NCBI GenBank assembly: GCA_964634205.1
Contig: CAZWKE010000006.1
Coordinates: 55,789 to 119,788 of the forward strand
Origin: JAFGGG01 sp964634205
GTDB taxonomy: Bacteria > Spirochaetota > Spirochaetia > SZUA-6 > RPPD01
Length of the DNA: 64,000 bases
Direction of reading: 5' to 3'
Part shown: piece by piece, positions 33,878 through 41,546 of the stretch
How the letters are laid out: every line of letters starts with the position of its first letter
Numbering within the stretch: the stretch's first letter is position 1
Program-made: the position numbers and the translations under genes
Notes under the pieces: generated by a model
Told to the model about the DNA's origin: nothing
Seen by the model: only the letters and a program-made list of their open reading frames with translations
Database searches by the model: none

Positions 33878-34468
33878 TCAAATATACAGTTGTTTTAACG
33901 TACGCGTATCTTTATCCGGTAACAATGACGAACAATAAAGAAAAAGCTCCCGGCAGGCTTGGGCGTCATCAAGCGCGCGGTGTGATGAGGAGACCGGAAG
34001 CTCCAGTACGCTGCAAAGATAGGAGAGACTGTATTTTTTCATTCCGGAAACGGTTTGTTTTGCAAATTCGACCGTATCGATTGCATGGTTTTCTATCGGT
34101 TTCAAATTGCACGAGGAAAGCCAGAAACGTAGGAAGCCCATATCAAATGAGGCATTATGGGCCACCAGAACGGAGTCACCGATAAAACTGCTGAAGTGCG
34201 GTAACACCTCATGTATTTTGGGTTTTCCCCTGAGCATGTCATCGGTTATCCCGTTTATCTTTGTGGCTGCGGGAGGAACGGGGATGGAAGGATCTATCAG
34301 TGTGGAAAAACGTGTTCCCTCCTCTTGCAGGGTAAACTTTACCGCTCCGATTTCGATAATCCGGTCTTTATCAGGATAAAGCCCCGTTGTTTCAAAATCA
34401 AAAGCGGTAAACTGCAACGCTGAAATAGGCAGGTCGAGTTGTTCTTTTAATTTTTGAAAATCCATCAT
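33878..34468 (-). CDS. DEDDh 3'-5' exonuclease (DNA polymerase III epsilon-like)
   Basis: The 196-residue protein has the complete DEDDh set: DFETTGLYPDKDRIIEIG (Asp-x-Glu), HNASFDMGFLRF (Asp) and HRALDDAQACREL (His and Asp). It is of the size of a stand-alone epsilon-like proofreading or RNase T-type exonuclease. Two ATGs stand in tandem at the start with GGAGAGGG just before them, so the exact start is uncertain by one codon. It converges on flgH (three bases between stops). Whether it serves the replicative polymerase or repair cannot be told; no polymerase gene is near. Confidence 0.9.
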   Translation of the reverse strand: MMDFQKLKEQLDLPISALQFTAFDFETTGLYPDKDRIIEIGAVKFTLQEEGTRFSTLIDPSIPVPPAATKINGITDDMLRGKPKIHEVLPHFSSFIGDSVLVAHNASFDMGFLRFWLSSCNLKPIENHAIDTVEFAKQTVSGMKKYSLSYLCSVLELPVSSSHRALDDAQACRELFLYCSSLLPDKDTRTLKQLYI

Positions 34469-34518
34469 CCCTCTCCGCTAACCATATAACCATACTTTAA
34501 AAAAACCGTAAATAGCCA

Positions 34519-34561
34519 CAGCAATTTTAAATGATGCCCAATTGTTCAAAATGATAATTGC
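34519..34561. repeat. Second copy of the AGCAATTTT / GTTCAAAATGA repeat
   Basis: AGCAATTTTAAAT (34520-34532) and GTTCAAAATGATAATTGC (34544-34561) resemble the arms of the element at 32731-32826; the right arm differs from the first copy at one base in 18. Copy length is about 44 bases, against 96. It lies upstream of the methyltransferase gene. A shorter echo, CAATTTTAAATTTG, is at 39049-39062. Confidence 0.5.
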
Positions 34562-34576
34562 CGAACAGCCCATGGT

Positions 34577-34605
34577 TTGATTTTTTATCCGCACTCTGGT
34601 ACAGT
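34577..34605 (+). promoter_or_regulatory. Promoter for the methyltransferase gene
   Basis: TTGATT (34577-34582), 17 bases, TACAGT (34600-34605). The start codon ATG 34616 is 11 bases after the -10, so the leader is about four bases. An upstream TTG (34577) in the same frame is the -35 itself and so not a start. Confidence 0.5.
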
Positions 34606-34615
34606 ACTTTTAATA

Positions 34616-35554
34616 ATGCGTGAAGCACTCCCCAGAATTGATGCAGACAACCGATTGCGGCAGAAACTGCTGCGTTTCTGCCGCTTGCGCCCGGGCGAGA
34701 TCTGGCTGGACCCGCTGCGCGGGCATCGTGTCGGTTGTCTGGACGCCACACGGTCTTCGGAGGTAGCGAAACTGATGGACGGTGAGCAGACAGACCTGAT
34801 AATCAACGATCCTCCGTATAATCTCCGTTTGGCGCGCAAAAACACGAGTAATCTGTTTCAATATACCATCGCGGAATACCTGGATTTTTCCAGGAAATGG
34901 CTGAAAAACGCCTTGCATGTCTTAAAAACGGATGCCCATTTTTATGTCTGGTTGGGAGCGGATCAGAACGCGGGTTTTCAACCCCTGGCGGATTTTATCA
35001 TCCTGATGCGGGATTTCGAGGAACTTCACTCACGCAGCTTTATCACCATGCGGAACCAACGGGGGTATGGTACACAAAAAAATTGGATGTCCGTAAGGCA
35101 GGAGTTGCTTTATTATACGAAGGGAAAACCGGACTTCCATGTGGTGTATACCGATATTCCAAAGGTGCTGAAGGGATATTACAAAACGGTTGGAGGAGAA
35201 ATACAGGAAAACATAGCCCGTAGTAAATCTTCAACTATACGGGCGGGCAATGTCTGGATTGATATTCAACAGGTGTTTTACCGTATGCAGGAAAATGTAC
35301 CGGGCGCGTACGCCCAGAAACCGTTGAAAGCGCTGCTGCGCATATGTGAATCAGCGGGAATATCACAGAGCCCTGTTGTTGACCTGTTTTCTCATTCGGG
35401 CACAACATTACTTGCCGCGGAAATAGACGGAAGACGCTGCTTTACCGCGGATAATGATCCGCTGTTTGCCGAGATTACCATTCGCCGGTTGGAACATTTC
35501 AGAAAAACCGGAAAAACAGGATTCCAATGCGAAAATCCCTTTTGTTCCGCTTGA
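34616..35554 (+). CDS. Orphan DNA methyltransferase (N6-adenine/N4-cytosine type)
   Basis: The 312-residue protein has motif IV DPPY (65-68, in LIINDPPYNL) near the N-terminus and the AdoMet-binding region at the C-terminus as VVDLFSHSGTT (about 254-264), where the usual sequence is FxGSGTT. This order, catalytic motif first, is that of beta-class amino-methyltransferases. A protein-contact region (HFYVWLGADQNAGFQPLADF) lies between. No endonuclease or specificity gene is adjacent, so it is probably an orphan epigenetic methylase. The neighbours (exonuclease, AMMECR1) do not suggest a defence island. The target sequence cannot be read from the protein. Confidence 0.85.
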   Translation: MREALPRIDADNRLRQKLLRFCRLRPGEIWLDPLRGHRVGCLDATRSSEVAKLMDGEQTDLIINDPPYNLRLARKNTSNLFQYTIAEYLDFSRKWLKNALHVLKTDAHFYVWLGADQNAGFQPLADFIILMRDFEELHSRSFITMRNQRGYGTQKNWMSVRQELLYYTKGKPDFHVVYTDIPKVLKGYYKTVGGEIQENIARSKSSTIRAGNVWIDIQQVFYRMQENVPGAYAQKPLKALLRICESAGISQSPVVDLFSHSGTTLLAAEIDGRRCFTADNDPLFAEITIRRLEHFRKTGKTGFQCENPFCSA

Positions 35555-35562
35555 TGGTGCCT

Positions 35563-36138
35563 TCAGTCGGCGGTATACGTCAGGTCAAATTCTTTTTCGC
35601 TAAACACAATAGCACTGAATATTTCAATCTCTACATCATTAAGTTTCCAGCAGTTTCCGGGTAGTCCCGCTTTTTGACAGGTATGAAACAAAAATTGTTC
35701 ACGATCCCAGCCGTATTGTGTCGCCACCTGGGGCAGGAGTAATCCTGAATAAAGACCTCTTCTGATCATAATACCGTGCTTTCCGATCTTTATCGCTTCG
35801 ATATCCTCGATTTTTTTCAGAGGTGAAATTACCGATATTTCAATCTCTGCTTTATCCAGTTCGCTTTCCGCCAGGGGAACAAAGCGGGGGTCACTAAAAG
35901 CGGCTGAGATGGCCATTTCTTTTATTGTCTCAAACAAGGGTTTTATGGCTTGAATATAACCGATACAGCCGCGGAGTTTGCCGGCAATGTGCAGGCTGAC
36001 AAAAGCACCGCCGTGGACCTGCAGATTCGAGGTCGGTTCCGGATATTGTATGGCTTCATGCCTAAGCCTTGCGGCAATGGACAAACGTGCGGTCTTTAAC
36101 AGGATTATTTTCTCTTCCTGACTTAATTCAAAATCCAT
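35563..36138 (-). CDS. AMMECR1 family protein (AmmeMemoRadiSam system protein A)
   Basis: The 191-residue protein carries the family signature LRGCIGYI (about 53-60) and the second conserved block SDPRFVPL, plus the C-terminal QVATQYGWDREQFL pattern. AMMECR1 proteins occur in all domains of life; the biochemical role is unknown. In many bacteria it is found with a MEMO protein and a radical SAM enzyme (AmmeMemoRadiSam). Here the MEMO gene overlaps upstream by 11 bases, so both come from one mRNA. Confidence 0.93.
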   Translation of the reverse strand: MDFELSQEEKIILLKTARLSIAARLRHEAIQYPEPTSNLQVHGGAFVSLHIAGKLRGCIGYIQAIKPLFETIKEMAISAAFSDPRFVPLAESELDKAEIEISVISPLKKIEDIEAIKIGKHGIMIRRGLYSGLLLPQVATQYGWDREQFLFHTCQKAGLPGNCWKLNDVEIEIFSAIVFSEKEFDLTYTAD

Positions 36139-36964
36139 TTTTTTTATCCTCTTTTATATAAAATGATATCGCCGCATAGTGAACCTGCTCCTTATAGTTG
36201 AAATTCGTATCCGCCGAGCAGCCGTGTGATATGATTCTGGGTACAATCGTGATGTTTTTAAAGGAAAGCAGTGTCGCGATACATCCCACTCCGCACGAGC
36301 TGATTTTCTTTTGAGCATATGCATCCAGTATCTCTTTCCCGTCGCCCTGCCGTATAAGCTGAAGCAGCCTGTCGGCTTCCGGTTTGGCATCCGAGCCTTT
36401 GATGTAGGAGGTAAGGTTCGCGGAGATAATAAACAAGGTTTCGGAATATCTCTCGGCGAAAACAACCTGTAATGCGTTTGCGAGCAGTTTCACCTTCCCG
36501 GCAGTCACCTTTCCCAACAGAAGGGGAATTATTTTTGCTTCAGGAAACAAATACTGTACAAACGGAAGCTGTACTTCGATACAATGCTCTTCAAGATGCG
36601 GAATATCATTCTTAAAAAAAAGGGTGCTGCATTCGATGAGGTCATCCAGTAGATCATGGTCGACCTGTATAAATCCAAGGGGTGTTCTGAAGCTCTCGGA
36701 TTCCGGAAGGTATATCTCATCCTGGGGATCACGGTGCATCGGTGCCAATATAACGACGGACTTGATATTTCTCCCGGCGGCTGAAAGGAAGGAGGACGCG
36801 GCGATCGGACCGGCATACCGATACCCGGCGTGCGGCGCCATAATCGCAAAGGCATCCCCCCGCTTGTCGCCGGCCTGGGTCATTAGTTTCTGTAAAAGTT
36901 GTGTGGCGTGCTTTTCATTCGAAGGATAAAAGATTCCCTCGACAATGGGCTCCCTGATTTTCAC
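36128..36964 (-). CDS. MEMO family protein (AmmeMemoRadiSam system protein B)
   Basis: MEMO1-like proteins have an extradiol-dioxygenase/LigB fold and bind metal. The 278 residues include APHAGYRYAGP, LAPMHRDP, EEHCIEVQLPF and SSCGVGC, that is, the His, His and Cys that match the metal ligands of human MEMO1. The SSDLSHY block of bacterial members reads SANLTSYI. The start is GTG 36962-36964 with GAGGAG 11 bases upstream. It overlaps AMMECR1. A radical SAM partner gene, expected third member, is not next to it. Confidence 0.9.
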   Translation of the reverse strand: MKIREPIVEGIFYPSNEKHATQLLQKLMTQAGDKRGDAFAIMAPHAGYRYAGPIAASSFLSAAGRNIKSVVILAPMHRDPQDEIYLPESESFRTPLGFIQVDHDLLDDLIECSTLFFKNDIPHLEEHCIEVQLPFVQYLFPEAKIIPLLLGKVTAGKVKLLANALQVVFAERYSETLFIISANLTSYIKGSDAKPEADRLLQLIRQGDGKEILDAYAQKKISSCGVGCIATLLSFKNITIVPRIISHGCSADTNFNYKEQVHYAAISFYIKEDKKNGF

Positions 36965-37006
36965 TATACGAAAAACTCCTCTAAGAATAGCTTAGTGGTT
37001 TATGCT

Positions 37007-38449
37007 TCAATTTTCAATATCAAGTTTTAATGAATCTCGCAAACGCTTCAGACGGGCGGAATCTTTGGATATAAAAAGATTTTTTTCCTGTGTGGGAATG
37101 ACAAGACCGGGTTTGCCGCCTTTAATCTTTTTCAGATATTTCACCTGCGTATAATACACGTTTATCTTATCCGAACTCCGGGCTTTACTATAGGCCAAAG
37201 CCAGATTCCCGGCATCCAGAAGAGTTTCAAGCGGGATACTTTTTCCGCGTATGCTTTTGATAAAAACGTAGGAGCCGGGATAGTCCCTGCAGTGCAGCCA
37301 ATAATCATTCCCCCGCATTTTTTTACGCAGCAGTAACTCATTTTCTTTTGAGCTTCTGCCCACAAAGATCGTAAACCCGTTTGACATAAATCTCAACCCG
37401 GGTGAGTTGATGTTTTTTTTCGCACGCGAAGTACCCTTTGTTTTCTTCATAAGTTCGCGCAATTTTTGCGGATCATCACCGGTTAAAACATCGCTTAAAC
37501 GGGCGCGGATACGTTCCAGTTCTTGTTCGGTATCCGCCTGGTCCGTTTGCAGCCGCAGGTACTCCTGTTTTGCCTTTTTATATTTGCGATAGTACTCTTC
37601 AGCGTTTTCCGTCGGGGAAAGTTCGGTTTTCAGAGGGATATCGATCGGCGTGTTTCCATGATAGTAATCCGCGATATGGAGGTTTTTCTCTCCTTTGTGC
37701 AGCGAATGTAACGCGCCCATTATCAGGTCGCCCGCTTCCTTATAGTGTTCATAATCCGCGGTGTATATGGAACGAGTTTTAATATTCTCTAATTTTAACA
37801 GCAAACGGTTTTCCATCTGGGTAAGACGGTTTCGCAGTGCTGCCTTTAGCTTTTCCAGGTTTTCATTCCGCTCTATTGCGGAAAAATACGTTTCGACCCG
37901 TGCATTAAGATCACCTTGCCCCGGGAAATCACGTACACGATATTCCTTTTGTGGTGATGACTTCTTTTTTGCCAAGGCTGTCTGCAATGAAAAATGTCCA
38001 CCTGAAATCTCACCTCGGGCGGGCCTGCGAAACATCGCGTCAAGGATAGTCCCTTGTTTATCCGTTACAATCAGGTTGGGTGCCGCGGACCAGAGTCTCA
38101 ACCAAAGCAGTACCGTCTCGGACCCCGAGACGACCTCTATATTGACAATCCTTTCTCCGTCAATCTGGTGCGCATCCTGTATATAGCCATTGCGGACATG
38201 AGCGCGCAGAAAACTGACAAAACGCTGTGGTTTTCCGCCTTTCCCCAATTCTCCGCTGAAGCGATGCATTCTGCAGTATCCCGGTTTACATACCATAAGC
38301 AGGTTAAAACGTTGTTTTCTGCCGAACAGCTCAAAGACAAGATATTCCGGCCGTGGTTGAGCGATCTCCTGGATTCTGCAGCCGGGAAGGGCAAGTTCAG
38401 TCAAAAGCACATCGATTTCTTTATAATTAAGAGAGGCCGGTACGGTCAT
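37007..38449 (-). CDS. rqcH: NFACT family ribosome quality-control factor (RqcH type)
   Basis: RqcH binds stalled 50S subunits and adds C-terminal alanine tails to the stuck chain. The 480 residues show the NFACT-N region (ELFGRKQRFNLLMVCKPGYC, later WSAAPNLIVTD), a central coiled coil (about 285-340), and the NFACT-R domain (VGRSSKENELLLRKKMRG, DYWLHCRDYPGSYVFIK). That is somewhat short for the family (usually about 560). The DR pair used for alanine-tailing by Bacillus RqcH seems to be Glu-Arg here (GERIVNIEV, about 99-100), though that alignment is by eye. It overlaps the macrodomain gene by four bases. Confidence 0.87.
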   Translation of the reverse strand: MTVPASLNYKEIDVLLTELALPGCRIQEIAQPRPEYLVFELFGRKQRFNLLMVCKPGYCRMHRFSGELGKGGKPQRFVSFLRAHVRNGYIQDAHQIDGERIVNIEVVSGSETVLLWLRLWSAAPNLIVTDKQGTILDAMFRRPARGEISGGHFSLQTALAKKKSSPQKEYRVRDFPGQGDLNARVETYFSAIERNENLEKLKAALRNRLTQMENRLLLKLENIKTRSIYTADYEHYKEAGDLIMGALHSLHKGEKNLHIADYYHGNTPIDIPLKTELSPTENAEEYYRKYKKAKQEYLRLQTDQADTEQELERIRARLSDVLTGDDPQKLRELMKKTKGTSRAKKNINSPGLRFMSNGFTIFVGRSSKENELLLRKKMRGNDYWLHCRDYPGSYVFIKSIRGKSIPLETLLDAGNLALAYSKARSSDKINVYYTQVKYLKKIKGGKPGLVIPTQEKNLFISKDSARLKRLRDSLKLDIEN

Positions 38450-38991
38450 AGGGATGTTGTGTTTTCTTTAAAAATAGCGGTATCCTGCCCGGTAAAAAAA
38501 ACAAAATATACCTTTTGCGGTATTTCATGGGTGGAAAGGAAATCCGTCACGGTTTTATACGCGATCACCGCCGCCCTGTCTCTGGGGAAGCCGTAGATAC
38601 CGGTGGATACAGCGGGGAAGGCAATGCTGTGCAGCCTGTATTTTTCCGCGATAAGCAGACTGTTGCGATAGCAGTCCGCAAGTTTGCGGTCAAGTTCGGC
38701 GGCATCCGCGGACCGCCATACCGGGCCGACCGTATGGATCACGTATGTACAGGGTAATCTCCCCGCACCGGTTAGTACCGCTTGTCCGGTCGGCAAACCT
38801 TGCGGATACTGTTCACTCCTGATTTTTTTGCATTCCGCCGGCAGTTCCGGACCCGCACCGCGGTGAATCGCCCCATCCACCCCGCCGCCGCCCATCAGAC
38901 TGGAATTCGCCGCGTTGACGATCACATCAACATGGAGTTTGGTAATATCTCCGGTGTGAATTGCAATCCTTTGTTCCAATGTTTGCGCCAT
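38446..38991 (-). CDS. Macrodomain protein (YmdB/TARG1-like ADP-ribose hydrolase)
   Basis: The 181-residue macrodomain has IHTGDITKLHVDVIVNAANS, the GGGGVDGAIHRGAGPEL loop that holds ADP-ribose, and PAVSTGIYGFP at the second phosphate loop, the full MacroD-type set including the Asn-Ala-Asn and GGVDGAIH signature. It probably removes ADP-ribose or O-acetyl-ADP-ribose. The start at 38991 (MAQTLEQ) is chosen for GAGGAG just upstream and a promoter that would start transcription near 39003, excluding the longer frame from 39039. It is translationally coupled to the NFACT gene, an unusual pairing. Confidence 0.92.
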   Translation of the reverse strand: MAQTLEQRIAIHTGDITKLHVDVIVNAANSSLMGGGGVDGAIHRGAGPELPAECKKIRSEQYPQGLPTGQAVLTGAGRLPCTYVIHTVGPVWRSADAAELDRKLADCYRNSLLIAEKYRLHSIAFPAVSTGIYGFPRDRAAVIAYKTVTDFLSTHEIPQKVYFVFFTGQDTAIFKENTTSL

Positions 38992-39009
38992 AAACTCTCT
39001 CCTCATGCT

Positions 39010-39039
39010 ATAGTACCGAAACCGGCCCGGGAAAGGCAA
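39010..39039 (-). promoter_or_regulatory. Promoter for macrodomain-NFACT operon
   Basis: On the minus strand: TTGCCT (39034-39039), 18 bases, TACTAT (39010-39015). Transcription would start near 39003, about 12 bases before the ATG at 38991, with a GAGGAG Shine-Dalgarno in between. Confidence 0.55.
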
Positions 39040-39135
39040 TAACTTCTACAATTTTAAATTTGTTTCATAACTTTGGAAAAGCTATTTTAAAAAATGCTGA
39101 AAATGTATACAATGTGTTTTTGAGGGAGTGATATC

Positions 39136-40815
39136 GTGGGACAAAAGAGAATGCTTAAAAGACTTTCACAAAAGACCATCGCCATCAGCTCCGGAAAAGG
39201 GGGGGTGGGGAAAACAACGACATCGATAAATCTGGCGTTATATTACGCTAAAAAAGATTTACGGGTGGGATTAATCGATCTTGACCCGCTTTCAAATATC
39301 GCCACCATGCTTGATATCAATGAAGCGGAAGCCATCGTATACGGGGATGAAACCTCCCGGAAAAAAGAAACACTCCATTCGCACATACTCAAGGTATTCC
39401 GGAATTTCGATATTATTTTTCCCCTTGCCAAGCTGAAGCAGGGACAGAGTAAAGAGATGCTGGAAAGCTTGTACAACAGATTTATCAATGATCTGAACTC
39501 CAGTTACGACGTAATAATTTATGACCTGCCCGCGGGCATCAGATATGACGATAACCTGGCGTTTTTGCGTTATACGACAAACCTGGTCCTTGTTACTAAT
39601 GCGGAACCCGCGGCGCATGTTTCGGCCGGGGGGTATATCAAAAGCGTGCTGGAGATTGAACCAAAGTTACAAATTCATCTCTGGCATAATAAATATATGT
39701 ATACCCCGGATTCTGATTTCAATCCGGTGGATGTTGTCGGAAATTATAACAAAAATGTTTCAGCAGAATTAAAGCTGGGTAAGATTGTAACACGCAATAT
39801 CAATAATATCGCCTTTATTCCCCATGATGCGGCCCTTGATCTGCTGCAGACAAATCCGTCGGCCGCCATTAATATTCAGCGCTGTCTGCTTGATCTGGCG
39901 TGTTTTATGCAGGAACAGCGGATTAATGATTTGAAACGAGAACTGCATATATCGGAAAAACTGTTTCATCTTATCCGATATTTTATCATTCACAGTAAAA
40001 AGATATCCAATGTCGATAAATTTATGGGTGAACTCGGTGAATACCTGAAGAAGGTATTGATTACGAATTTTATCAGCCATCTGCCCGAAGGGAGAAATCC
40101 GGCGGGGAACATTAAAAAAATGAGTATTTTCAACAGGTCCGAACAGGGTGAATTAAAACATTTTTTACTGACCATCCAAAATGACAAACTCATGCAAACA
40201 CTCACAACTCTGATCGAATACCTAGAACGGGCACTGCGTGCCGCGGAAGAATCGGCAAATCCGTTCACTTTTACCACGGAAATAAATATGCACAGAGCGC
40301 TGGACAAACAGATCGGACTGCTTTTAATTTCAATAAATGAGGCGAAAGCGGATTTTAGTGATCAGCTGGTTAACCAGGCCGGTGTGTACACGTTTTACTT
40401 CTCACTGTATAAACTGCTGCAGTCAAAAACCGTACTAAAGGTGATAAACGATTTTATCCCGAAAAAAAAGAACAAAAAGGGTTTGCGTATCAGAAACCGC
40501 CGGGAACAGATCCGCAACCTTGTGGAGAAGAATGAAGCATATAGATCAGGATATTTTACCCTGATAAAGACACTTTATCCGGTGATAATTCGTCAGATAT
40601 CAACCGTTATTTCAACCTTGAACCTGGGGAACCTTATGCTGCGGGATAAAGACAACCGCATAAACAAGGTGGCTTACCTGAAACTGTTTTCCAATTTTAT
40701 CCATGAGACAATAAACAGCGGATTAAGTGTTATTATCGGTTTTCACCGCCGACCGGCGGTAACCGCGTTTAAAAAAGCCGCGGACCTGTTGTTGGAAAAA
40801 ATAAATATTAATTAA
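39136..40815 (+). CDS. MinD/ParA-like ATPase with long C-terminal extension
   Basis: The first 260 residues are a deviant Walker ATPase: SSGKGGVGKTTTS (19-31), LIDLDPLSN, YDVIIYDLPAG, VTNAEPAAHVSAGGYI. The remaining 300 residues are helical, basic and resemble nothing I know (for example a KKKNKKGLRIRNRREQIRN stretch). Start is GTG 39136 with GAGGGAGTGA seven bases upstream. Motile bacteria often have MinD-like proteins (FlhG) for flagella, but no parB, minE or flhF is near. The last four bases overlap the convergent PilZ gene. A conserved spirochaetal protein is likely but not proven from sequence alone. Confidence 0.82.
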   Translation: MGQKRMLKRLSQKTIAISSGKGGVGKTTTSINLALYYAKKDLRVGLIDLDPLSNIATMLDINEAEAIVYGDETSRKKETLHSHILKVFRNFDIIFPLAKLKQGQSKEMLESLYNRFINDLNSSYDVIIYDLPAGIRYDDNLAFLRYTTNLVLVTNAEPAAHVSAGGYIKSVLEIEPKLQIHLWHNKYMYTPDSDFNPVDVVGNYNKNVSAELKLGKIVTRNINNIAFIPHDAALDLLQTNPSAAINIQRCLLDLACFMQEQRINDLKRELHISEKLFHLIRYFIIHSKKISNVDKFMGELGEYLKKVLITNFISHLPEGRNPAGNIKKMSIFNRSEQGELKHFLLTIQNDKLMQTLTTLIEYLERALRAAEESANPFTFTTEINMHRALDKQIGLLLISINEAKADFSDQLVNQAGVYTFYFSLYKLLQSKTVLKVINDFIPKKKNKKGLRIRNRREQIRNLVEKNEAYRSGYFTLIKTLYPVIIRQISTVISTLNLGNLMLRDKDNRINKVAYLKLFSNFIHETINSGLSVIIGFHRRPAVTAFKKAADLLLEKININ

Positions 40816-41546
40816 CCCTCCCGGCTGTGTTTCAGTCTTCTTGCGGAGCGTTCCATAAGGTATGTAAAAAGCTGGTGATGCGCGTCTTCGTTAAATGAGG
40901 TAAACTCAAGCCCAATAGTGTCATTAATTCGGGTTATTCTGCATTCCACCGAAGTAATAGTATCACCCAACCGCAAAGAACAGTCGGGGATTACATCATC
41001 CTTACGTAAGCCGATAAGTGGACGCTCGTGAAACGGTTTAAACATTGCTCCCTGGATGGAGATATCCATAATTATACCGGGAACGAGGAGAAATCCGCGC
41101 GGCGTGGTAAACACCAAATTGAATACATCATATCTGCCCGGTACAATACGGTTGAATCTTCTTTTCTCGCCTACCATGTGATACCGTTTGAATATCTCTT
41201 CCAAACGTGCTATTTCCTGTTTTTCCGAAAGGTTTATATTAACCAAACCATTGGCCCCCAGGAAAATGGCTTTAGCCGCTTCTTCAAATCCGAACGAAGC
41301 GCCGGTAAGCAGAATAAATACGGTCTGTTCTTTGCTGTAATATTCCCTAATCAGTTTCAGCACCGGTTTCCAATGCCGTGGAAAATCCAGGGTGTTGAAA
41401 ATAATCAGGTCATACGGCGTCTGTCTTATAGTTTCGACAAGAGACGTGGGTTCCGATTCGAGGGCAACAGCAAATGAAAGCGGGGTAAAGTGATAACGGA
41501 TAACATTAAAAGGCTTACTGTCCTTCGAAACAAAAACAGCTTTCAC
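40812..41546 (-). CDS. PilZ domain protein with degenerate receiver-like N-terminus
   Basis: The 244-residue protein has a C-terminal PilZ domain, the c-di-GMP receptor: GEKRRFNRIVPGR with the RxxxR motif near residue 129 and DISIQGAMF (D/N-x-S-x-x-G) about 30 residues on. The N-terminal 120 residues run like a response-regulator receiver (KAVFVSKDSKP; PYDLIIFNTLD; VFILLTG; EAAKAIFLGANGLVNI), but no phosphoacceptor Asp is at the expected place, so phosphorylation is unlikely. Start is GTG, overlapping the upstream gene. It probably couples c-di-GMP to motility or envelope functions. Confidence 0.85.
   Translation of the reverse strand: MKAVFVSKDSKPFNVIRYHFTPLSFAVALESEPTSLVETIRQTPYDLIIFNTLDFPRHWKPVLKLIREYYSKEQTVFILLTGASFGFEEAAKAIFLGANGLVNINLSEKQEIARLEEIFKRYHMVGEKRRFNRIVPGRYDVFNLVFTTPRGFLLVPGIIMDISIQGAMFKPFHERPLIGLRKDDVIPDCSLRLGDTITSVECRITRINDTIGLEFTSFNEDAHHQLFTYLMERSARRLKHSREG

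Noticed and set aside
34577..34615. TTG start extending the methyltransferase by 13 codons
   Set aside because: The TTG is part of the likely -35 element, and no ribosome-binding site precedes it.
38992..39039. N-terminal extension of the macrodomain protein from 39039
   Set aside because: It would start inside the -35 element of the likely promoter; the ATG at 38991 has GAGGAG at good spacing.
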